Counted from the stretch's first letter, positions 1 to 6,392 are shown. The stretch: 8,563 nucleotides of DNA from Anaerolineaceae bacterium (GCA_030620065.1 JAUXFJ010000056.1:1-8563); one strand, 5' to 3'. Notes: generated from the letters alone by a model not told the origin. Program-made: numbers and translations.

Positions 1-1058
1 ATATATCCAATCCAGCTCTTGAACATCAGCAGCAGTAAGAAAACAAACACACCTGAGAATCCGCTGGCTGCCCGAGTTGCAGCCCCACCATCAAAATTGA
101 CTGCACTTCTGGTAAGTGAACCAGATGTCGGGATCCCATGGAAAAATCCGCCTGCGATCGAAGCCAATCCCTGCCCGATAAATTCTTTGTTTGCATCTAT
201 CCGTTGCCCCGTCTGCAATGCGATTACCTTAGCTACAGAAACTGCTTCTAACAAACTTAGCAAAGCCACAGCTCCCGCACCTGTCAGAAGTAATCCAAGG
301 TTCTCAGAAGTAAAAACACCTGCTGGGATGTTGAATTTCATCTCAGAAAAACCAACTGTTCCCATCTCTTCTAATATTCGAATCCCTTCCTGTTGCAAAC
401 CAAAATATTGAACTACCAACCCGCTTAGGAACAAGACGATTATTGCAGCGGGAAAGCTTGAGAAATAACCTCGCGCCAACAATAAGAATAATATTCCCCC
501 AGCGCCCAGTGCAAGAACCAATAGGTTTGTATCCCCAATACTATTAACAATATGCGTTATGACCCCAAATAGATCATACCTGGATGGAGCTGTCAAACCC
601 ATCAGCTTGGGAAGTTGGTTGATCATGATCAACACTGCTGCCCCAGTCAGGAATCCTGTTAGGACTGAATTTGAAACATACCGGATCAAGAAACCAAGCT
701 TAAAGGTCCCAAGTAGCAATTTAAATATTCCGCTTAGAATAGCAATTGCAAAAACGAATTCAGGATAATTTGACTGAGATGCAACAACAATCAATACACC
801 ACTTGTTGCCAATGCAATCGTATTGGTTGGGCCTGTGATGACATGATTGGAACTACCAAATATACTGGCTACGATTGCAGGAATAATCGCTGCATATAAT
901 CCATAAATCGGGTTAACACCAGTAAGCGCAGCGTAGGCCATTGCCTGGGGCACTGCGATCAATGCCACTGTTATTCCAGCCTTAAGGTCTGCCTGGATTC
1001 TGTTTCTTTTTATATTATTAAAAATCCATTTTTTAGTATTAAAAATAACACGATTCAT
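1..1058 (-). CDS. SulP-family inorganic anion transporter (sulfate permease-like), C-terminus beyond window
   Basis: Integral membrane protein, probably an inorganic anion carrier (sulfate, bicarbonate or similar); the substrate cannot be read from sequence. The 352 visible codons were translated from the minus strand, starting at ATG 1058 and open through base 1. Family marks are the SulP signature around residues 35-80 (VPQAMAYAALTGVNPIYGLY, then GPTNTIAL), multiple hydrophobic segments across 28-46, 55-68, 82-95, 100-125, 131-147, 179-195, 203-220 and 255-272, and the conserved IAGGFFHGIPTSGSLTRSA stretch near 301-319 followed by GG.ATRAASG. SulP proteins are usually about 500-600 residues and end in a cytoplasmic STAS domain, which would lie outside the window. 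An AAAGGA element sits about 13 nt before the ATG, a rather long spacing. The basic, hydrophilic first 25 residues suit a short cytoplasmic N-terminus. Family assignment is firm. Confidence 0.95.
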   Translation of the reverse strand, partial: MNRVIFNTKKWIFNNIKRNRIQADLKAGITVALIAVPQAMAYAALTGVNPIYGLYAAIIPAIVASIFGSSNHVITGPTNTIALATSGVLIVVASQSNYPEFVFAIAILSGIFKLLLGTFKLGFLIRYVSNSVLTGFLTGAAVLIMINQLPKLMGLTAPSRYDLFGVITHIVNSIGDTNLLVLALGAGGILFLLLARGYFSSFPAAIIVLFLSGLVVQYFGLQQEGIRILEEMGTVGFSEMKFNIPAGVFTSENLGLLLTGAGAVALLSLLEAVSVAKVIALQTGQRIDANKEFIGQGLASIAGGFFHGIPTSGSLTRSAVNFDGGAATRAASGFSGVFVFLLLLMFKSWIGY

Positions 1059-1435
1059 GAAAGCAACTGGATCCTTTTGGATGATATTTCGAAGTTTCCT
1101 TTTATTCTAATTGTAAAATTATCAAGCTAGGTCAATTCAATAAATTATACGTTAAATTTCACATTGGTAAATTACAATCAGCCATATTACAACAGAAAGT
1201 TCAGATTGTGAAGAGATTGTTAAAAAAAATACTAAAGACTCTTGAGACCAAAAGCAAGAAATTATCTGCACACAAAAAGAAGATGCCACCCAAATCTGGG
1301 TAATGACAAACAAGAGGCTTATTTATTGTCTCACTCCAATGGAGGAAAGAGACACTTGCCACCTACTCTCCACATTTGCATTTTATCTACCATTGCCAAG
1401 GTAATATGATCTGTTTTCAACCCTTAAAAAGAAGT
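1059..1435. other. Intergenic gap between SulP and acyl-CoA dehydrogenase genes
   Basis: This 377-bp A+T-rich gap separates two genes that both read leftward, so it must hold the 3' end of the dehydrogenase transcript and probably the SulP promoter. I see no hairpin followed by a U-run that would serve as a convincing terminator. A small inverted repeat (ACCCA-4 bases-TGGGT, around 1289-1302) has no such run. A lysine-rich frame on the plus strand (GTG 1208 to TAA 1303) is open but has no ribosome binding site. Confidence 0.6.
1144..1171 (-). promoter_or_regulatory. Candidate sigma-70-type promoter for the SulP gene
   Basis: Read on the minus strand, a perfect TATAAT (1149-1144) is preceded after 16 bases by TTTACC (1171-1166), a 4/6 match to the -35 consensus. 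It would give a leader of roughly 80 nt before the ATG at 1058. The surroundings are A+T-rich, so chance matches are likely. Confidence 0.35.
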
Positions 1436-3142
1436 TTACTCATTCATCTCATATTCTCCGTTGAGAGCATGCACATATTCTTTCCAAACATTGTCATACT
1501 GATTTTGTTCAACTACAGGTTTGCGTAGCATCTTGAGACATAATTCCATCTGTTTCGAGCTGCTACTTGGCTTGTTATGCAGTTCCAGAGCGTACTTGGA
1601 AAAATCCCTCACCATAATGTCAAATATCTGGTTGACGACATCTGGGGTAATCTCATAGATTTCAGCATTTTCCAAGATCAATTGACAATATACTACCAAG
1701 GCAAAAATCTCTCCTAAAGCCAAAAGAAAATCGACATCCTTTTGCTGTCCTTCATCTGGGGCAGCCATCATTAAGAATTCCTTGAAGACTGCAATTTGTT
1801 CCTGAAACAGGTTAACGTTTGGTGTATCCCAGCGGTCAAAGACAGGATTGTAATCATGAAATTGAATTTTACCTAAGCCTCTGGCTGGACCCTGATTAAA
1901 AAGGAAAACATCATCCTGAATATCATCGCGACGAAGCACTTCATCATATTCAACTGGTAAAAAGAAATAATTTTTCATGAACTTAACGATCAGAGCAATA
2001 TTGACATGAACGGTTCCCTCCAGTTTGGGTAAAGCCCGGATATCTCTGGCAGCCATCTCGAAGTAGGTATCTTTCTCAAAGCCCTTGGCAGCAATCACAT
2101 CCCAAAGCAAGTTGACGACTTCTTCTCCCTGGGTGGTGACTTTCATCTTCACCATTGGATTGTATAGTAGGTAGCGGCGGTCTTCCAGCGAGGCGCTACG
2201 TTGGTAATCCGCGGCTCGCAGCGCGAATAGCTTCATTGCCACTAGACGACAGTACGCATCAGTGAACATCCGTTTGACGTGAGGAAAGTCGGTCACATAC
2301 ATATCATATAAGCGGCGATTGGCAGCGTGGTTGATCGCCTCATACAGAGCGTGGGTGCAGATGCCGATTGAAACCCACCCCAGGTTATATTTTCCAACAT
2401 TGACAGTGTTCAGGGCTGTGTCCCAGGCATTCTGTCCCATTGAAAGTATATCCCCTTCAGTAATGGGATAATCATGCAGGGCATACTGCGCCACATAGTT
2501 TTGACTTTGGGTCACATCCTGGATACAGTCGAATTTTTCGTGCTGGCAATCAACAACAAAGAATGTGTATTCTCCACTTTCAGCCATCTTCCCAAAAGTG
2601 GAAACCATCCGGGCTTTGTTGGCATTCCCGATATAATACTTCTCCCCGCTGGCCCTAAAAGCGCCATCGCCTTGCGGAAAAAGTGTCATTTCAGTGGAAT
2701 AAACATCAGCACCGTGGGTCTTTTCTGAAAGTCCAAAAGCAAAAATCTCGCCGTCTTGCAGCAGTTGGGCAGCTTTGCGTTTGAGTTCTTCGTTATCGCT
2801 CATCCAGATTGGGCCAAGCCCTAAGATGGTCACCTGCCAGGTATACCAATAGGCTAACCCATAGAATCCCAATATCTCGTTGAATTCACAATTTCGCCAT
2901 GTGTCCCATCGAGTTTCTTTGTTCCCAAATTCTGAGGGGGTCAGCAGTGAAAAGAAGATTTTCTCTTTTTTAACGAATTCCAAAAAGTCTGCGTACCATG
3001 TTCGTGCATGGTCATCTTCTTTGAGCTTACGTTTCCCTTTGGTCTCAAAAAACTCAATCGTTTTTAGCATGATCTCCCGCGATCTTTCATCGCGATATTG
3101 TCGAGTAAGTTTTTTGGGATTAAGAAGGATCTTTGTTGACAT
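1436..3142 (-). CDS. Acyl-CoA dehydrogenase family protein (568 aa)
   Basis: FAD-dependent flavoenzyme of the acyl-CoA dehydrogenase family, expected to oxidise an acyl-CoA thioester at the alpha-beta bond in the cytoplasm and pass electrons to an electron-transfer flavoprotein. The substrate is unknown. The central beta-domain shows FAFGLSEKTHGADV (134-147), equivalent to the flavin-binding A.TEP.AGSD region, and KYYIGNANKARM (168-179). The C-terminal helical domain carries GICTHALYEAINHAANRR (260-277) and KGFEKDTYFEMAARDIRALPKLEGT (353-377), a counterpart of the usual RDARI..IYEGT motif. Glu375 is the likely catalytic base, and Leu replaces the usual Tyr before it. At 568 residues it is far longer than the typical 380. 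The extra length is mainly a roughly 170-residue C-terminal extension, as in longer subfamilies. The start at 3142 is supported by AAAGGGA seven bases upstream. No ETF or thiolase gene is adjacent, so the pathway is open. Confidence 0.9.
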   Translation of the reverse strand: MSTKILLNPKKLTRQYRDERSREIMLKTIEFFETKGKRKLKEDDHARTWYADFLEFVKKEKIFFSLLTPSEFGNKETRWDTWRNCEFNEILGFYGLAYWYTWQVTILGLGPIWMSDNEELKRKAAQLLQDGEIFAFGLSEKTHGADVYSTEMTLFPQGDGAFRASGEKYYIGNANKARMVSTFGKMAESGEYTFFVVDCQHEKFDCIQDVTQSQNYVAQYALHDYPITEGDILSMGQNAWDTALNTVNVGKYNLGWVSIGICTHALYEAINHAANRRLYDMYVTDFPHVKRMFTDAYCRLVAMKLFALRAADYQRSASLEDRRYLLYNPMVKMKVTTQGEEVVNLLWDVIAAKGFEKDTYFEMAARDIRALPKLEGTVHVNIALIVKFMKNYFFLPVEYDEVLRRDDIQDDVFLFNQGPARGLGKIQFHDYNPVFDRWDTPNVNLFQEQIAVFKEFLMMAAPDEGQQKDVDFLLALGEIFALVVYCQLILENAEIYEITPDVVNQIFDIMVRDFSKYALELHNKPSSSSKQMELCLKMLRKPVVEQNQYDNVWKEYVHALNGEYEMNE

Positions 3143-3155
3143 AGTTAGTTCCCTT

Positions 3156-3184
3156 TCTGCACGCCATAAATTGGGGCGTGCAAA
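3156..3184 (-). promoter_or_regulatory. Leader hairpin / operator-like inverted repeat before the acyl-CoA dehydrogenase
   Basis: GCACGCC and GGCGTGC form a perfect 7-bp inverted repeat around a 9-base loop (3159-3165 and 3175-3181). On the minus-strand transcript the stem can grow to 10 bp with one G-U pair, and its 3' arm ends directly against the AAAGGGA Shine-Dalgarno element of the gene starting at 3142. No U-run follows on either strand, so it is not an intrinsic terminator. It could be a repressor operator (for example for a TetR-type fatty-acid regulator) or an RNA structure modulating translation. The repeat is seen directly; its role is inferred. Confidence 0.5.
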
Positions 3185-3361
3185 TTCCTCTACCCTTTGT
3201 TTAGGTGTGTCAGGTTGGCAGATGGATCAATGGACAAGCGGGGTGAGTTAACTGGCAATTACCAAAACCAATAATTCCCCAGACCATTCTTACTTTACGC
3301 CTGTTTTATAATAATACAGTAACATTAATCAATCATTATTTTCAATAAAGAGAATTTGAAC

Positions 3362-3625
3362 TTGAGAACAAATCATGTAAATAAGTTGCCTTCCTGGAAG
3401 AAATTTGTTTGGGGAGCAGGCGAATTCGGACCTTCCTCAATCGGAATGATGCGTTCTTTGTTCTAAGTGATATTTCTGACAGATACGATCGGCCTTGATC
3501 CACAGCTGGCTTCATTTGGGGCCTTGATAAGTCTAATATGGGATGCACTCAACGACCCCCTGGTTGGAATGCTCAGTGACAGAGTACAGACCCGTTGGGT
3601 GCGCCGGTGGGGTCTATGTCTGTGA
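3362..3625 (+). pseudogene. Remnant of a GPH/MFS sugar:cation symporter (N-terminal ~85 codons, internal stop)
   Basis: A single frame reads through LPSWKKFVWGAGEFGPSS, then IGMMRSLF, a TAA stop at 3464-3466, then VIFLTDTIGLDPQLASFGAL and IWDALNDPLVGMLSDR, ending near TRWVRRWG before TGA at 3623. This matches the first ~85 residues of glycoside-pentoside-hexuronide:cation symporters: the short cytoplasmic N-terminus, helix 1, and the helix 2-3 region whose IWDA.NDP..G.LSDR..(S/T)RWGRR motif is the family hallmark. The TAA sits where family members often have an aromatic residue, so one TAT/TAC to TAA change would explain it. Beyond 3625 no symporter sequence is recognisable, although the family runs to about 450 residues. 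A TTG at 3362 with a weak AAAGAG upstream is a possible former start. The product cannot be functional. Confidence 0.8.
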
Positions 3626-3888
3626 CATCCATCTATGCTGGCGGACCGCTCATTCCTGGTCGCCAGGTAGCGTAAAATAACCAGGTTTTGAGTTGCATTA
3701 CTCCTTGTCAGCGTGCCTGTCATGTACAACTGTGTCAGGGAGAGTACAAGGATCATTGGCAAATTACCTGTAATGTTTCCTGTCAGGGGTATAGAAAACA
3801 AATTACTGTAAAGTCAGCTTCGATGGATATAAAAAATCTTCAAATGAGATAGCTATATAAAGCAGTTAATATAAATAAGTTACAATTT
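3626..3888. other. Unassigned intergenic sequence after the symporter remnant
   Basis: About 260 bp where the symporter's following helices would be expected but no frame continues the family. It has several short GTCAG-containing words and a small palindrome, CCTGG-3 bases-CCAGG, at 3655-3667. A minus-strand frame with some hydrophobic residues crosses it, but it has no recognisable family or ribosome binding site. It becomes strongly A+T-rich from about 3790 towards the next gene. Confidence 0.4.
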
Positions 3889-3891
3889 AAA

Positions 3892-3920
3892 TTGAAAGAT
3901 ACATTAATACATCTTAAGAT
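3892..3920 (+). promoter_or_regulatory. Candidate sigma-70-type promoter for the Lnt-like gene
   Basis: TTGAAA at 3892-3897 (5/6 match to the -35 consensus) is separated by 17 bases from TAAGAT at 3915-3920 (4/6 match to the -10). It lies about 85 bases before the ATG at 4004 in an A+T-rich stretch. Spacing and position are right, but chance matches are common in such sequence. Confidence 0.4.
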
Positions 3921-4003
3921 TATTATCACTGGGTTTAATCATACTTTCTTTCATTACAAAGTCAGCTTAATTAGAAAAGAATATCAGGAAGGAGTATTAA
4001 CCG

Positions 4004-5509
4004 ATGAACAAACCCATTATTCGAACCCTGATAGCAATTATATTATCTGCTCTGAGCGGCCTGCTGCTGTTTCTGGCTTTTCCCCCTTATGATTTATGGC
4101 CTTTTATGTGGGTGGCATTTATACCCATGATCGTGGCTCAATACCGCATCATTCCCCGGAAATTCTCATCCCTAGCCCCGGCCATCACGGTTGGCGGTTG
4201 GCTGGGCGGATATCTGTACCCGATCTTTGCAGGCAGCGGGATTTATATGGAATGGCTGCCCATCATCATCTTTGGTATCAATATACTCACCGAGGGTGGC
4301 ACCCGTCCTTTCCATGAGCGCACCGGATATCGCTGGCTGGCGCTGCAGCAAACTGCGGGATGGGTCGGTATTGAGCTAGTTCGTAGTTTTATTCCTATCG
4401 CCGGGACCTGGGGATTCCTGGCTTATACCCAATATCGCCAACTTTGGCTGATCCAACCTGTGAGTGTTTTTACCATCTTTGGGTTGAGCGCCTTGATTAT
4501 GTTTGTAAACTACGCTTTAGGATTGCAGGTTCTGCGCTGGCTCGATTCCCGATGGCAGCCCATGGATGCTGCGCCAGCTATCGATCCTGGTTTGGTGAAA
4601 CGCTACCTGATCGCTGCGGCAGCTTCACTGGGTGTCTGGATTGTGTTCAGCCTGATTTTGATGAGAATTCCTACAGGGCCAGAAGTTAAGGTAGCTGCCA
4701 TCCAACCGGAGGCCTCGTCTTTGTTAACCTACATGCAGGGTGATGAAGATGGATATCTCCAGCTTTTAGAGCGCATGAGGGTGCAATCTCAAGATGCCGG
4801 AGAGCAGGAGGCTCAGTTGATCGTCTGGCCGGAAGGGGCGATGCTCTTTGACCCTCAAGTTGAAGATAAACTCGATTTCAAGGGACTGGCAGAGGAAACC
4901 GGTGCTCACCTGGTGGCAGGCTACATCGTGTCTACCGATCCAGATAAACACATATTCAGAAACGAAGCTACAGTGATCAACCCCCAGGGCGAATTCATTG
5001 GGGTTTATGGAAAAGATCACCCGGTCACCTTCGGTGGTGAGACCAGCCCCACCCGCGGTACCTATCCAGTCTACGACACACCATTTGGAAAACTGGCAAC
5101 CATTATTTGCTATGATCTTGATTTCACCGATACAACCCGCAAGATGTCCCGCCAAGGCGCACAAATTATCGCCGTACCTTCAAACGATTGGGGAGCAATC
5201 GCTGATAAGCACTACACTCACGTTGTATTCCGGGCTGTCGAGAACCGGGTTGCGATGGTGAAGGCTGATGGCAGTTTCGATTCCGCGATCATCAACCCCT
5301 TTGGGCAAATCATGGCCCTGGCAACCTCTCCCGATGGTGTTGAAGCCACACTGGTTAGTGATGTGCAGATAGGAACCGGAAGCCCGACAATCGCTGCCCG
5401 ATTGGGAGACTGGGTGGGCTGGATCGCTCTGATCGCAATGATCGCTTTTATTGTGTTGGATAGCAAAACAAAAAAACAGGTCCAAAACGCCGGTCTGCCG
5501 TCCGAATAG
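4004..5509 (+). CDS. lnt: Apolipoprotein N-acyltransferase-like membrane protein
   Basis: Members of this family add the third acyl chain to the N-terminal cysteine of lipoproteins at the outer face of the cytoplasmic membrane. The 501 residues are close to the 512 of E. coli Lnt. The N-terminal half is membrane-embedded (hydrophobic segments around 8-26, 31-46, 60-76, 84-96, 130-140, 153-173 and 203-221) and opens with the typical LAFPPYDLWPFMWVAFIP (24-41). A nitrilase-fold catalytic domain follows (about 227-455), with triad Glu277 (VWPEGA), Lys337 (YGKDHPV) and Cys369 (ICYDLDF), and Glu346 in TFGGE. A final membrane helix spans 470-486. It is divergent: the motif is CYD where E. coli has CYE, and I find no counterpart of the Trp near the start of the catalytic domain. 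AGGAAGGAG at 3986-3994 is a strong ribosome binding site nine bases before the start. It seems transcribed alone. A related acyl- or amidotransferase is possible. Confidence 0.85.
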   Translation: MNKPIIRTLIAIILSALSGLLLFLAFPPYDLWPFMWVAFIPMIVAQYRIIPRKFSSLAPAITVGGWLGGYLYPIFAGSGIYMEWLPIIIFGINILTEGGTRPFHERTGYRWLALQQTAGWVGIELVRSFIPIAGTWGFLAYTQYRQLWLIQPVSVFTIFGLSALIMFVNYALGLQVLRWLDSRWQPMDAAPAIDPGLVKRYLIAAAASLGVWIVFSLILMRIPTGPEVKVAAIQPEASSLLTYMQGDEDGYLQLLERMRVQSQDAGEQEAQLIVWPEGAMLFDPQVEDKLDFKGLAEETGAHLVAGYIVSTDPDKHIFRNEATVINPQGEFIGVYGKDHPVTFGGETSPTRGTYPVYDTPFGKLATIICYDLDFTDTTRKMSRQGAQIIAVPSNDWGAIADKHYTHVVFRAVENRVAMVKADGSFDSAIINPFGQIMALATSPDGVEATLVSDVQIGTGSPTIAARLGDWVGWIALIAMIAFIVLDSKTKKQVQNAGLPSE

Positions 5510-5553
5510 CTTGCCACATCACAGCAGGTTAATACTACCCAACATCTATATAA

Positions 5554-5697
5554 GATAGATCGACAAATACCCTGCCAGGGGCACCAGGTCCAGAAAAACT
5601 GTTTGAGGATGATCTTGAGCAGTTTTTAGGTAAAATTCGATTTGATCACAGGGGTAAACCGGAAGATTTGCGTTATTATTATATATACATAAATTAA
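5554..5697 (+). pseudogene. Coding-like scrap of unknown family, no start codon
   Basis: A 47-codon open frame lies between two stops (TAA at 5551 and TAA at 5695). Its composition is protein-like (LPGAPGPEKLFEDDLEQFLG, then KIRFDHRGKPEDLR) despite the A+T-rich flanks. It has no ATG and no ribosome binding site, so it is more likely the tail of a decayed gene than a working one. I do not recognise the family. Confidence 0.3.
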
Positions 5698-5743
5698 AAT
5701 TCCGATTCGAGTCTCATTTGTTTTTATCTGATGGAATTCAAAC

Positions 5744-5860
5744 ATGTCAAGTAAATTTAATGCGTACATTCTGATAATCGAAGATGACCAATAATCACTC
5801 CATCACTACAATCTGACCGAAGCCAAGTCTGGACGACAAAACATCCTCCAGAAATTGTAA
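5744..5860 (+). pseudogene. Possible decayed response-regulator receiver domain start
   Basis: ATG 5744 opens MSSKFNAYILIIEDDQ and hits TAA at 5792-5794. YILIIEDD matches the first beta strand and acidic pair that begin response-regulator receiver domains. The same frame resumes after the stop with LTEAKSGRQNILQKL, which resembles the second beta strand and following helix (typically EA.sG.eAL..L), before TAA at 5858. About ten residues that would normally separate the two blocks are missing, so a deletion as well as a stop must be assumed. No phosphoacceptor Asp region remains. The reading rests on two short motifs. Confidence 0.45.
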
Positions 5861-5888
5861 GGACATATCGGTCAGGAGAGGACGAAAC

Positions 5889-6137
5889 ATGAAAGATCTT
5901 GATAAGCTAAGGGTATTGATTCCTCATTGGATAGGACATAATTCTGAACACGCGGACGAGTTTCGCGTTTGGGCAGAACGGGCCGGTGAAGCCGCTGCGG
6001 ACATCCGAGTGGCAGCTGATGCGATTGAACTTTCCAATCAGGCGCTTTTGTCAGCGTTGGAAGGGTTGGGCGGATCGCTTCCCCTACCCTATCTGCATAA
6101 AGAAACCGATGAGGACAAATCTGCTAAAGAGAAATAA
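5889..6137 (+). CDS. Small helical protein of unknown function with HWIGHNSEHA motif (82 aa)
   Basis: A compact, soluble, probably all-helical cytoplasmic protein. Residues 1-30 contain RVLIPHWIGHNSEHADEF, a histidine-rich pattern (H13, H17, H21) also carrying Glu20 and Glu24, which I associate with a small conserved family in anaerobic bacteria and archaea but cannot tie to a function. A second helix (about 28-60) is rich in Ala and Glu with heptad-like hydrophobics. A Gly-Gly-Ser-Leu-Pro turn follows, and a charged tail (KETDEDKSAKEK) ends the protein. There is no signal peptide or membrane segment. AGGAGAGGA at 5874-5882 lies six bases before the ATG, so translation looks efficient. It sits upstream of the Mo/Fe-S hydroxylase but is separated by 286 bp, so co-transcription is uncertain. 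The spaced His/Glu residues could bind a metal, which is inference only. Length, start and codon use support a real gene. Confidence 0.75.
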   Translation: MKDLDKLRVLIPHWIGHNSEHADEFRVWAERAGEAAADIRVAADAIELSNQALLSALEGLGGSLPLPYLHKETDEDKSAKEK

Positions 6138-6198
6138 AAGGCCGTGAAGATGCCTACCCCCAACTATTCATTGTGGCAATTGTTAATGCTGGCTAGCT

Positions 6199-6392
6199 AT
6201 TAAAATACCGGTTTATCTCTCTTGTGCAGAATATTCTACCCTGCTGGAATATGATACCGCCCGGTTTGCTTAAGGAGGCAACTTGAATAATATCCTTCCT
6301 TCTAATAATAATCATCGATCTATTCAGGATGCCAGAAAGAATTCAAAGGATAGCTAGAATCACTTGAAGAAACTGCTGAATCTTATGATTAA
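6199..6392 (+). pseudogene. Possible decayed HicB-like antitoxin gene
   Basis: One frame reads IKIPVYLSCAEYSTLLEYD, stops at 6271, resumes as LNNILPSNNNHRSIQDARKN, then needs a one-base shift near 6341 to continue as FKG-stop-LESLEETAESYD, ending at TAA 6390. The order (beta strands, then G/S-x-x-I-x-x-A-x-x-N, then a K-G-x-LESL helix) recalls the short HicB antitoxin fold. A good Shine-Dalgarno word (AAGGAGG at 6272-6278) followed by TTG at 6283 would also allow a 24-residue peptide ending at 6357. Stops and a frameshift must be assumed, so this is tentative. No HicA toxin gene is seen next to it. Confidence 0.3.

Noticed and set aside
19..411. Plus-strand 130-codon open frame at the left edge
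   Set aside because: It is antisense to the SulP gene, whose minus-strand translation shows clear family motifs. The plus-strand product has no recognisable features.
559..768. Plus-strand 69-codon open frame
   Set aside because: It lies wholly inside the SulP coding sequence on the other strand and has no family motifs or ribosome binding site.
3655..3685. CCTGG/CCAGG repeats as an operator or attachment site
   Set aside because: They are only five bases long and have no link to any integrase or regulator in the window, so chance is the simpler explanation.
3463..3801. Minus-strand 112-codon frame across the symporter remnant
   Set aside because: Its second half is antisense to the recognisable GPH fragment and its first half matches nothing I know. 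No Shine-Dalgarno site precedes its ATG.
4766..5164. Minus-strand 132-codon frame
   Set aside because: It is antisense to the catalytic domain of the Lnt-like gene, which has the intact Glu-Lys-Cys triad.
5544..5560. ATCTAT-5 bases-ATAGAT inverted repeat after the Lnt-like gene as a terminator
   Set aside because: The stem is six A+T-rich pairs with no following U-run, too weak to call a terminator.
5570..5580. CCCTG-C-CAGGG palindrome
   Set aside because: The one-base centre cannot form a hairpin loop, no T-run follows, and it lies in the coding-like scrap where proline and glycine codons explain it.
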